DNA from: an uncultured Lachnospiraceae bacterium
GTDB lineage: Bacteria; Bacillota; Clostridia; Lachnospirales; Lachnospiraceae
Reading direction: 5' to 3'
Assembly: GCA_910588895.1 (NCBI GenBank)
Contig: CAJUSS010000064.1
Span: forward strand, 1-19,752
DNA length: 19,752 bases
Shown piece by piece: positions 1 through 7,405 of this stretch. The notes under the pieces were generated by a model. The model saw only the letters and a program-made list of their open reading frames with translations, had not been told where the DNA came from and searched no databases. The translations under genes were made by a program, and so were the position numbers. Every line of letters starts with the position of its first letter. Positions within the stretch are counted from its first letter, which is position 1.

Positions 1-156
1 TATGCCGGTGGTTCCGCTGTGCTGTCCTTCCCCTTGACCGTGAGCTGGAAGCGGTCCTTTTCCAGCGGCTGGAACGGAAGAAATCCGTACTATGTCCTTT
101 ACAAACGCCGCCAAAGTGGACTTTCACCACAGAACACGGGCATGCCCGTCATACAC
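1..156. other. Left-edge stretch with no supportable gene
   Basis: I could not recognise a coding region here on either strand. Open frames run through on both strands, but none has a ribosome site, a start inside the window or a family motif I know. A perfect 14-bp palindrome, ACGGGCATGCCCGT, sits at 136-149, just beyond the terminator of the histidine kinase gene. The stretch may be the edge of a gene that lies mostly outside the window. Confidence 0.4.
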
Positions 157-187
157 AAAAAGGACGCCCTGCAAGAGCAGAACGTCC
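157..187 (-). terminator. Rho-independent terminator of the histidine kinase transcript
   Basis: On the minus strand GGACG (187-183) pairs with CGTCC (166-162). An inner CTGC/GCAG stem closes an AAGA/TCTT loop, and the hairpin is followed at once by a run of five T (161-157). It lies about 100 nt after the stop codon of the kinase gene. No gene fits between, so the kinase is the last gene of its transcript. Confidence 0.85.
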
Positions 188-285
188 GACCTGGTCTTTA
201 TCTCGTTTTCTTTATCCTTTTCGCCTCAGCGCGCCATACTTCTTACAGCAGGGCCTTGATCTCCAGTCTCCTTTGCCTCTCGCTC

Positions 286-2052
286 CTACGGATGCTCCCC
301 TTTTAGCGGCAGCTTCATATAGATCTGGAAGCCTTCGTCTTTTGCCGAGAGGAACCGGACCTGCCCGCCTGCCTTTTCGGCCCGCTCCCGGATCCCGCAA
401 ATCCCATGGCTTTCCCGGATATCCTCACAGCCCTGTCCGTCGTCAAAGATATACAGGCTCACATCCTGGCCGGCAAATTTTACGATCACATCCATCCGCG
501 AGGCCTTTGCATACCGAAGGCAATTGGTGATCGCCTCCCGGAGGCAGCTGTATATGATCCCGGAAAGATGGGAATACTCCGGCCTGTCCTTTCCCTGGAT
601 CTCCACCTCCACCTTCAGCTCCTTCACGCTCTTTGCCAGCTGGTACACGCCCTGGGTCACCAGCTCGTGGCAGGTCTCCTGCCGCATGTGGTCGATCGAC
701 AGCCGCAGCTGGCGGATCCCTTCTGCCGCAAGGGCCTGGGCCTGGTCAAGGTAGCTTTCCAGGCTGTCCTCCGCTGCCGCGTCTTCTCGCTCCCCGGTCG
801 CTCCGGTCTGCTCTGCTGCCGGTCGGCCCCTCTCCGCCGCAGCCTCTTCCATCTCTCCAGTTCCCGCTCCTTTTTCTCCTATCCCTCTTTTCGCACACAT
901 CCTCCCCTGCTCTTCGCAGGCCACCCGGATCAGCTTGATCAGAGAGCGGATCATGGTCAGGGTATGGCCGGTGGTGTCATGGACCTCCTGGGCGATCCGG
1001 TTCCTCTCCTGCTCGATCGCCAGACGCTGCTCAGATACCGCCAGCTCCCGGCTCTGCTCCAGCAGCTCATAGTACTCTCCCACATCCGTCAGCACCAGGG
1101 TCCCTGCTGCCATGGCCCCCCTCCTGTCCGGGTAGATGTATCGCTTCAGCCGGAGCCGTTCGCCGCCCGGCAAGGTCAGCTCCTGACCAAAAGAGGGGTC
1201 TTCCTCTCCTCTCTCCTCCGTCTGCGCTCCAAACGCGCGCAGCCGTTCATCCACAAGGTCGATGTGCTCCCCCACCTGTACACCCAGCCATTCCTCCGCC
1301 GCCTGGTTGCAGTAGGTGACCACACCTCGTTTATTGTACACCAGCACCCCTTCCGCGACCTGGCGGAGGATCTGTTCAAAGGCCAGCACATTGATATCCA
1401 GAAGATCATGCCGGAACACTGCCAGGAACATCAGAAAGCTGGATAAGGCAAAGGCCGTGGGCGTCAAGTCCGAATCTGACTTGATCAGCCGGGAGATATA
1501 GAGGAGGTTTATGCCGAGAGGGACCGCCGCCGCCAGGATGATCAGCACCATATGGATCACAGCTACCCGCTTTTTCCAAAACTCCCGCAGGACCACTGCC
1601 ACGCCCAGCAGCACACAGCAATAGGTGTACAGCATATGGACGTAGAGAAATGGTCCATAGACCGTATAGCCCAGCTCAAATTCCCGATAGAACAGGTGAT
1701 GGAGCCCATTGGTCAGGAACGTGCCGTAGTCAAAGACCGCCGCTCCAAACAGCAGGCATCTGGCCTTAAGGCCGATCCCCCTCCCGCAGTACAGGAAGGA
1801 AAAGAGCAGCCAGGCCGGTCCGATCAGGCTGATGCCGATGTAGGAGACCGCATAGAGCACATATTGCATCTTTAGGGTGGTGGAATACGGGAACAACAGT
1901 TTAGGGACACACCATATCACCACCAGGAGCTGACAGGCCGCCAGCGCCCACACCATCTGGTTCCGGCGGGCACGGATCAGGAGCCAGCCGGTGGTGTAGG
2001 AGCAGAAGCCGACCGCGAGAAAATAGGTGAGCTGGAGAAGGATATAGGACAT
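286..2052 (-). CDS. 7TM-PAS sensor histidine kinase (HisKA_3 / NarL-DesK type)
   Basis: A membrane sensor kinase of 588 residues. Seven hydrophobic segments fill residues about 3-213, as in the N-terminal 7TM region of bacterial histidine kinases. A PAS-like domain follows at about 222-330. The phosphoacceptor helix carries E-V-H-D-T-T-G-H with His358. The HATPase domain has its N-box at about Asn510, a G1 box D-D-G-Q-G at 537-541 and a G2 box H-G-I-C-G-I at 549-554. The start is well supported by AAGGAGG seven bases upstream. An Ala/Glu/Gly-rich, low-complexity stretch (about 382-428) splits the two helices of the dimerisation domain, which is unusual for this family. The gene is 78 nt downstream of the large membrane protein gene and ends in a terminator, with no response regulator beside it. 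The signal sensed is unknown. Confidence 0.92.
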   Translation of the reverse strand: MSYILLQLTYFLAVGFCSYTTGWLLIRARRNQMVWALAACQLLVVIWCVPKLLFPYSTTLKMQYVLYAVSYIGISLIGPAWLLFSFLYCGRGIGLKARCLLFGAAVFDYGTFLTNGLHHLFYREFELGYTVYGPFLYVHMLYTYCCVLLGVAVVLREFWKKRVAVIHMVLIILAAAVPLGINLLYISRLIKSDSDLTPTAFALSSFLMFLAVFRHDLLDINVLAFEQILRQVAEGVLVYNKRGVVTYCNQAAEEWLGVQVGEHIDLVDERLRAFGAQTEERGEEDPSFGQELTLPGGERLRLKRYIYPDRRGAMAAGTLVLTDVGEYYELLEQSRELAVSEQRLAIEQERNRIAQEVHDTTGHTLTMIRSLIKLIRVACEEQGRMCAKRGIGEKGAGTGEMEEAAAERGRPAAEQTGATGEREDAAAEDSLESYLDQAQALAAEGIRQLRLSIDHMRQETCHELVTQGVYQLAKSVKELKVEVEIQGKDRPEYSHLSGIIYSCLREAITNCLRYAKASRMDVIVKFAGQDVSLYIFDDGQGCEDIRESHGICGIRERAEKAGGQVRFLSAKDEGFQIYMKLPLKGEHP

Positions 2053-2084
2053 AACATGGCCTCCTTTTTGGGGGTACGGTGAAA

Positions 2085-2106
2085 GCTCAGCGCTCCGGCG
2101 CTGAGC
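2085..2106 (-). terminator. Perfect 9-bp hairpin between the membrane protein and kinase genes
   Basis: On the minus strand GCTCAGCGC and GCGCTGAGC form a perfect 9-bp stem with a CGGA loop. Only three T follow, so it is at best a weak or partial terminator. It could equally be an RNA-processing or stabilising hairpin that sets the ratio between the upstream membrane protein and the kinase. It lies about 25 nt after the stop of the first gene and about 32 nt before the start of the second. Confidence 0.55.
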
Positions 2107-2130
2107 CGTGCGATAGCAGGACCGCCATCT

Positions 2131-5100
2131 CTACCGTTTTTTCTTCTCATTGACCGCCGCGAACACGATCAGTCCGATCCCAGCCGCTAACAGGTAGACC
2201 CACCAGGAGATGCTGGACCAAAAGCTCTTGGTCATGAACAGTGCCACCAGAAGGAGGATGATGCCGCTGATGCGGACCCATAAGATATCTTTTCTGACCT
2301 GGGCCCAGATGAAGGCAGCCAGGCAGACCCCTTCCAGGATAAGGGCATCCACCAGTTCATTGGTGTGTAAGGCGTCCAGGCACAGGGCGCTCAAGCAGAT
2401 GGAGTAGCCTAAGGTCTGCAGAGCTCTTACGGTCTTGGACCTTCCGAAGATAGGCCTCAGCAGGAAGACCAGGAGGGCTGCCGGGAGGAGCTTGAGCTCC
2501 AGATCCAAGATCTGGGGCCAGAGGATATAGGGCTGCTCCCAGAGCGCTACAGCCAACAGACTGGCAGACAGGAAGCAGGCCGCCTCTTTAAACGTCCGGA
2601 GTGCTGCGTATTGCAGGAAGTAGAACGCCAGCAGCAGGATATACCAAAAGCCCCATTCCCGGCTCCCGTCTACGATCATCACCACTAACAGGAAGACCGC
2701 GATGATATGATACCAGTCTGCCCGCCAGCCATTTTCCACACCGTCTGCCTTCTGCAAGATCGGGAAACGATAGCGGAACAGGATACCGGAGAGCAGAAGG
2801 GTGACCGCCACTCCCATATAGATCTGGTCCGTGCCGATCCAGTCCAGATCCATCAGGAAATAGGGCATAGGCAGAAAGCTGCTGGCAGCCAGGAGATGGG
2901 GCCACCAGCGCTCCCCACAATAAGACCAGATGTAATAGCCATAAAAGGTGAGCACACAAAGGCCGATCATCCAGGGCACCACCTTGACCGATGCGTTTAA
3001 GCTTCTGTAAAATGCCATCATGGTCAGCAGGAAGGCTCCGCAGCCGCACAGCTCTCTGAACAGAGAGCGTCCCGGCAGCGCTGTCTTTGACGCTGCTCCT
3101 AAGGACGCATCCCTCCTCCTGCCCTCCAGCCAGGAAGTCGTCTGCAGGACCAGGAAGCAGAGGTTGACGGCCATCATCCGAAAGAACCGGTAAGAGGTCA
3201 CATAGCACATCGAAAAATAACATCCGGCCAGGAGATATAAGCAGCCTGCCTCCGTCTCCAGCCCCGCCTCTGCCGCGCCCTTCCTTTTTCCTCGTATAAA
3301 GAAGCAGGCCGCCAAGAGCAGCGCAAAGGGCATGGTCTTGTCATCTCGTATATGATAGATGAGCTGTGCCAGTGTACCGATCGCCGCTATGGGCAGGATG
3401 AACCTATCCAGCCGCCACATATCCCACAGCCCGAGCCCTGTCAGGAAAACGAACAGGATCCACTGATAGTCTGTAAAGAGCCATGCCGCCGGTCCGGTCT
3501 CCATCCAGGAGACCCGGCCGCAAAGCCGGTATACGGTGATCGTCAAAAACCACAGGATGCAGGGGATAGCCGCCCGGAGCTCTCGCCTTTCTCTTCCCCA
3601 CAAGGCCGCCGCCCCGGCCAGGAAAAGGACCGCGCCGGAAGCAGCCAGGAGATCTTGGACCCCCTTTGTCGGAAGCAGGGACAAGAGGAACGCAGAGAGC
3701 ACGTTCAGGAAAAGGACTGCCGTGCAGAACACATCGCTCTCGGTGCTCCTGAGCCGGGACAAGGTCCCATACTCATGCCCGCCTCCTCTCCGTCCCAGCC
3801 AGCACCAGAGAAACAGCGCTGCCGAAGCCAGACAGAAACGGACCGTCTCCTGGACCGGGATATAAAATGCGGTGTATTGGATGGACAGGATGGCCGCCCC
3901 GCCAAACAAGATCTTCCAATATCCTCCTCCCTCTCCCTCGATCCCCTTCTGGGCCAGGATCTTGATCCCGCCGGTCATCGCGGCCATCGCCAGCACGTTC
4001 AAAAGGGTGATCTGAGCCGCCCACTCCCCGTCAAAAAGGCCGATCAGGCAGAGCGGCTCTCCTAAAAACCAATGCCATCCGATCCCAAGCAGGCTCTGCA
4101 GCACTGTCAATGCGCCAAATACCCAGAAATGGATCGGGACAAAATATCGGAAGCCATCCAGCAAAAGCCCCTTAAAGCCCACCGGACCTGCCGTTTCGGC
4201 CTCCAAAAACGATCTCCAGGCCACCAGCCCAAAGGCGTAGAGCATCATACCGGATAGGAGCCCGCTCCAGTCTGCCCGGAAAGCTTTGGCCATGAAACAC
4301 ATGCTGACCGTCATCCCCCACAGGGCCGTCTGGGTGTAGATCCGGTCCTTAAACCGCTCAAGCCCGCCAAAGAGCGCCAGCTCTGTCACCAGGCTGCCCA
4401 CCCACAGGACCCTCCAACGGTTCGTCCCATCTAAGATAAAGGCCGGCCCTAACAGCTTAAAATACGCGGTCGCCAGACAGAACAGGAACAAAAATATGCT
4501 CCCCAGCAGATAGAACGCATTGCCCGTCCTGTGGATATGCAGGACCTCCTCTGCCAGATAGCTGGCTCCAAAAAACAGTCCGGCTCCTCCCAGCACCAAA
4601 AACGCTTTAGCCGCTGCCGGGAGGGTGTTCCAGGTGGTGGTGGCAAAGATCATGCCTGCGATCGCCACAAAGATCACCCCGATCACCAGCGCCAAGGTCC
4701 CCAGGTTGCTCTGTATGCTCGCCTTAAAGCGCTCCGACAAACTGCCTCCCGATGGCCCGGCCTTGACCTGGACCATCTCCGCAGCCCCCTCCATGGGCGG
4801 CTGCAAAGAGGACGAGACCGACGTGACGTCTCGGTCTTTCGGGCGGTCCCCAAGCTGCTCTATATCTTGCTGTACAGAAACCGGACGGGTCCCATAGCCG
4901 CTTTGCCGGACCGCGCTCGGCACACCCTGACCGGCCTGCGCCGGACCGATCCTCTCCTCGCCGATCTGTGCCGGCTCTGTCTGCATCCGGCCTGTCTGCA
5001 CCTGGCCTGTCTGCACCTGACCTGTCCTCGTCTGGCCGGTCTTCCCCGCACGGTCTTTCTGAGCGGTCAGCTCCTTGATCCTCTTCTTATATCGGTCATT

Positions 5101-5193
5101 GGAGATCGCAAGAAAGACGATGATCCCCATCTCCACAAAGGGTGCTACTAACCAGATCAACACGACCGCTAATGTCCCGGACCATATATCCAT
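2131..5193 (-). CDS. Large multi-pass membrane protein, DUF2157-like N-terminal membrane region
   Basis: The protein is about 1020 residues and mostly hydrophobic, with some two dozen predicted membrane segments and no catalytic motif I recognise. It starts with one membrane helix and a short basic stretch. A hydrophilic, repeat-rich linker (about 60-150) built on T-G-Q-V-Q units follows, and then an unbroken series of helices. The first of these (about 170-260) has the feel of DUF2157-type membrane domains: repeated Gly/Ala-rich helices, an N-T-L-P turn and an H-I-H-R-T-G loop. I chose the ATG at 5193 because AAAGGGG lies seven bases upstream. The longer reading from 5244 has no ribosome site and overlaps a possible -10 box. 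The protein may be involved in the cell envelope, but its function is unknown. The kinase gene downstream could share its transcript. Confidence 0.8.
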   Translation of the reverse strand: MDIWSGTLAVVLIWLVAPFVEMGIIVFLAISNDRYKKRIKELTAQKDRAGKTGQTRTGQVQTGQVQTGRMQTEPAQIGEERIGPAQAGQGVPSAVRQSGYGTRPVSVQQDIEQLGDRPKDRDVTSVSSSLQPPMEGAAEMVQVKAGPSGGSLSERFKASIQSNLGTLALVIGVIFVAIAGMIFATTTWNTLPAAAKAFLVLGGAGLFFGASYLAEEVLHIHRTGNAFYLLGSIFLFLFCLATAYFKLLGPAFILDGTNRWRVLWVGSLVTELALFGGLERFKDRIYTQTALWGMTVSMCFMAKAFRADWSGLLSGMMLYAFGLVAWRSFLEAETAGPVGFKGLLLDGFRYFVPIHFWVFGALTVLQSLLGIGWHWFLGEPLCLIGLFDGEWAAQITLLNVLAMAAMTGGIKILAQKGIEGEGGGYWKILFGGAAILSIQYTAFYIPVQETVRFCLASAALFLWCWLGRRGGGHEYGTLSRLRSTESDVFCTAVLFLNVLSAFLLSLLPTKGVQDLLAASGAVLFLAGAAALWGRERRELRAAIPCILWFLTITVYRLCGRVSWMETGPAAWLFTDYQWILFVFLTGLGLWDMWRLDRFILPIAAIGTLAQLIYHIRDDKTMPFALLLAACFFIRGKRKGAAEAGLETEAGCLYLLAGCYFSMCYVTSYRFFRMMAVNLCFLVLQTTSWLEGRRRDASLGAASKTALPGRSLFRELCGCGAFLLTMMAFYRSLNASVKVVPWMIGLCVLTFYGYYIWSYCGERWWPHLLAASSFLPMPYFLMDLDWIGTDQIYMGVAVTLLLSGILFRYRFPILQKADGVENGWRADWYHIIAVFLLVVMIVDGSREWGFWYILLLAFYFLQYAALRTFKEAACFLSASLLAVALWEQPYILWPQILDLELKLLPAALLVFLLRPIFGRSKTVRALQTLGYSICLSALCLDALHTNELVDALILEGVCLAAFIWAQVRKDILWVRISGIILLLVALFMTKSFWSSISWWVYLLAAGIGLIVFAAVNEKKKR
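4976..5050 (-). repeat. 15-bp tandem repeat coding a T-G-Q-V-Q linker
   Basis: Five in-frame 15-bp units lie end to end (4976-4990, 4991-5005, 5006-5020, 5021-5035, 5036-5050). The second and third differ at one base; the others have drifted. They code a hydrophilic linker between the first membrane helix and the main membrane block of the large membrane protein. Because units are multiples of three, copy-number change would lengthen or shorten the linker without breaking the frame. Confidence 0.8.
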
Positions 5194-5239
5194 ATCCATT
5201 CCCCTTTCATCCCAGAGCTGTTTTCCATTTGCTGTCTTT

Positions 5240-5304
5240 ATCATAAACGAAGGGGCTGAAAAAGCCTAGATGCCAGCTGTCATTTAGAAAGTGACATTTG
5301 TCAC
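5240..5304 (-). promoter_or_regulatory. Possible control region of the membrane protein gene with a GTGACA palindrome
   Basis: A 14-bp palindrome, GTGACATTTGTCAC, lies at 5291-5304, with a further TGTCA half at 5278-5282. On the minus strand TATGAT (5245-5240) could be a -10 box, about 30 nt upstream of the ribosome site for the start at 5193, but no good -35 box is visible. The palindrome would then sit roughly 55 bp upstream of the -10. The symmetry is seen directly; the promoter role is a guess. Confidence 0.4.
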
Positions 5305-5357
5305 GACCTACCTGTTTTCACTTGGGGACAAGGGGCCGCAGAGCGGACCTTCCCATT

Positions 5358-5400
5358 AAAAAAGATGCCCAACGCAGCCAAAAAGCCGCATCGGGCATCT
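5358..5400 (-). terminator. Rho-independent terminator after the TrpR-like gene
   Basis: On the minus strand AGATGCCC (5400-5393) pairs with GGGCATCT (5370-5363), with further GC pairs inside and a TTTTT loop. A run of T (5363-5358) follows. It begins only a few bases after the stop codon of the TrpR-like gene and separates it from the large membrane protein gene. Confidence 0.9.
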
Positions 5401-5403
5401 CCC

Positions 5404-5730
5404 TCACCGATCCTCCTCATCTGTCGGCGCTCCTTCTCCTGCATCCGCCTTCAGCCTCTTAAAGACCATATCGTACCCGTCATTCCCATAGTTCAGGGAA
5501 CGGTTCACCCGGCTGATGGTAGCCGTGGAGGCGCCGGTCTGCTCCGCGATCTCCAGATAGGTCCTGCCCTCCCGCAGCATCTTGGCTACCTCATATCGCT
5601 GAGACAGAGAGAGCAGTTCGTTTATGGTACATACATCCTCAAAAAACAGATAGCATTCCTCTGGACTCTTTAGTGTGAGCACAGCTTGGAAGAGATGATC
5701 TACTGCTTCTGTCTTGATCTTTTTGTTCAT
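5404..5730 (-). CDS. YerC/YecD-family TrpR-like transcriptional regulator
   Basis: A 108-residue DNA-binding protein of the TrpR superfamily, YerC/YecD branch. The helix-turn-helix is clear: a leading helix around L-S-L-S-Q-R-Y-E-V-A-K-M-L (41-53), then Y-L-E-I-A-E-Q-T-G-A-S-T-A-T-I-S-R-V (58-75) and the N-R-S-L-N-Y-G tail typical of this group. Length matches the family (about 100 residues). The start has AAGGGG eight bases upstream. It has its own promoter (5794-5822) and terminator (5358-5400), so it is a single-gene unit. It is probably not part of the catabolic operon that ends at 5877, although no terminator was seen between the two. The ligand of this branch is not certain, and tryptophan binding should not be assumed. 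Confidence 0.9.
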   Translation of the reverse strand: MNKKIKTEAVDHLFQAVLTLKSPEECYLFFEDVCTINELLSLSQRYEVAKMLREGRTYLEIAEQTGASTATISRVNRSLNYGNDGYDMVFKRLKADAGEGAPTDEEDR

Positions 5731-5793
5731 CGCATGATCCCCTTTTTGTGCATTCTTCCGAGGCGGCCTGGCCGTCCGCTCTTTTCTTAAACT

Positions 5794-5822
5794 ATATTAC
5801 CACACTAAAGTTTGAAAGTCCA
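5794..5822 (-). promoter_or_regulatory. Promoter of the TrpR-like gene
   Basis: On the minus strand TGGACT (5822-5817) is a -35 with four of six consensus bases. After a 17-bp spacer comes TAATAT (5799-5794), preceded by TGG, which gives an extended -10. The gene start is about 64 nt further on, and the leader holds a small CGGCC-A-GGCCG hairpin (5774-5764). Confidence 0.65.
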
Positions 5823-5876
5823 CTGATTTTCACATTTACGGGAAGGCTGAAGATCTGTCCCCCTTTTTGCGCAGTC

Positions 5877-7364
5877 CTATCCCATACACGGATGACAGTG
5901 CCCATATGCGTCCATAGGATCCTGCCCCGGATCCTTCATGCAGAGGTGGACGCTGGCCTTTTTAAAGGTCAGGGGCAGCGCCAGGATGTTGGGGTCTGCT
6001 CCCACGAATTTTTTCTTTGCATCCTTTAGGGCCTCTTCAAAGGTGGCGCGGGTCTTTAACCCCATGCCCCTTGCGAACCCTGGCTCCTGGGCTCCTACGA
6101 TATAGATCGCGCTGGTGTTCATCTCCGCGATATGGCCGCAGGAGATCATGCTGAAGCCGTGGAAGGGATGGAACGCGTTTGTAAAGCGGTATTTCCGGAT
6201 ATACTCGCTGTCCGTGGCAAAATACGTCCCATATCGGTCCATATCCGGCAGTATATCCATATAGTCATGCTGGAACATCTCGTACATCTTTCGAAGATAC
6301 GGCCATCGCTCATCGTGGAAGAAGCCGTTGCAAAGAGAGGAGCATATGATCACGCAGCGATCGCTCATGACCCGTTTAAAGCGGAGCACCTGGGCGCTCA
6401 GGGCCTGCATCATCATGATCGGATTGGTCCCCATACCGTCTCCGTAATGGAATTTTTGGGGCATCCCGAAAACGAGCACGTCATATTTCTTTTCTGCCCA
6501 ATGTACATAGGTCCGCTCATCTGCTGTCTTCCAGCTGATCGGCATCATCTCCTTGGCATAGCCGGAATAGACCGCGATCTGCCTGGAATCCGTATCCAAG
6601 ACCGCATCACAGCAGAAAAACGGATGTCCCATCTTCTCCTCCATATGGAGGCTGATCTCATCAAACTTCGTGCGCATCAGGCTGCTGCCGTTTACCGGTG
6701 TAAAATCGGGACGATGCATCACGGCAGGCACGTGGTGGCTGGCGATGCTCTTCCAATCCGTGATCCCGGTGGCGCTGTGCTTATATCCGCCCGAATAGCC
6801 TCCATATGGGTTTCCCTGGACATGCCCGATCAAGATCGGCAGGTCGCTGTCAAAAACATATTTGTTCATATGGACAGGATCCCCCCGGCGCGTCGTCCCC
6901 AGATCCACCATGTGCTCTCCATCCTCGCTGTCATGGCTGATGATCTGTCCGCCGGGCCAGAACTCCTGAAATAACTCCGGCCCGAAGATCGCCCGCGCAT
7001 CTGCCTCTGTGCTCCTGGGATGAAGGCCGTTGGAGATGATGAACAGGATATCCTTTTTTTCCACGCCAGCGCCGTACAGCTCCTCTAAGATATAGCGGAT
7101 GCTCAGCTTTCGATGGCTGGTAGGCTGCTCTCCCCCCTTTACCCGATCTGGCACGATGATCGTAACGGTGCTCCCTTTATGGGCCAGCTGAGAAAGGCGG
7201 GGCATCCCGATCGGGGTCGCCAGGCTTTTTAGATAAGCCTCCTTCAGTTTTTCTTCCGGGATATAGGGCGGGTCCTTCACCGTTTCTCCCGGGATAAAAA
7301 CATCCGTATCATCTGGAAGCTCTGCTCCCATGGTCCCATGTCCATATTCAAATTCTAATCTCAT
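5877..7364 (-). CDS. LarA-family (nickel-pincer racemase/epimerase) protein
   Basis: A 495-residue protein of the lactate racemase (LarA, DUF2088) family, whose members use a nickel-pincer nucleotide to racemise or epimerise 2-hydroxy acids and related compounds. Family landmarks: V-P-D-R at 71-74, N-G-L-H-P-R at 112-117 (His115, expected equivalent of LarA His108), G-Y-S-G-G-Y-K at 189-195 (Lys195, equivalent of the cofactor-anchoring Lys184) and His211 (equivalent of His200). The residue ten places before the lysine, His174 in LarA, is Asn185 here by spacing. It is longer than LarA (about 420) and ends in a Cys/His cluster, H-C-H-P-C. The start at 7364 has GGAGGAG nine to ten bases upstream; the earlier ATG at 7397 lacks a site. 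It is the last gene of the operon, 41 nt after the TPI-like gene. No larB, larC or larE cofactor genes are in the window. Family sure, substrate unknown. Confidence 0.82.
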   Translation of the reverse strand: MRLEFEYGHGTMGAELPDDTDVFIPGETVKDPPYIPEEKLKEAYLKSLATPIGMPRLSQLAHKGSTVTIIVPDRVKGGEQPTSHRKLSIRYILEELYGAGVEKKDILFIISNGLHPRSTEADARAIFGPELFQEFWPGGQIISHDSEDGEHMVDLGTTRRGDPVHMNKYVFDSDLPILIGHVQGNPYGGYSGGYKHSATGITDWKSIASHHVPAVMHRPDFTPVNGSSLMRTKFDEISLHMEEKMGHPFFCCDAVLDTDSRQIAVYSGYAKEMMPISWKTADERTYVHWAEKKYDVLVFGMPQKFHYGDGMGTNPIMMMQALSAQVLRFKRVMSDRCVIICSSLCNGFFHDERWPYLRKMYEMFQHDYMDILPDMDRYGTYFATDSEYIRKYRFTNAFHPFHGFSMISCGHIAEMNTSAIYIVGAQEPGFARGMGLKTRATFEEALKDAKKKFVGADPNILALPLTFKKASVHLCMKDPGQDPMDAYGHCHPCMG

Positions 7365-7405
7365 TCCGTTCTCTCCTCCATCCCGTATTCCGCACATGTC
7401 CTATT

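Noticed and set aside
136..149. ACGGGCATGCCCGT palindrome as an operator or attachment site
   Set aside because: It is symmetrical, but there is no neighbouring promoter or gene start and no second copy, so chance or part of an RNA hairpin is as likely.
406..1446. Long plus-strand open frame opposite the histidine kinase gene
   Set aside because: It lies wholly antisense to a gene with clear kinase motifs, has no ribosome site or family motif, and is a by-product of GC-rich third codon positions. The same applies to the plus-strand frames at 3352-4065, 4531-5151, 6132-6974 and 11585-12229.
4976..5050. CRISPR-like repeat array
   Set aside because: The 15-bp units are contiguous with no spacers and lie in frame within a coding region.
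5764..5774. CGGCC-T-GGCCG hairpin as a terminator
   Set aside because: No plus-strand gene precedes it, and on the minus strand it lies in the leader of the TrpR-like gene without a T-run.
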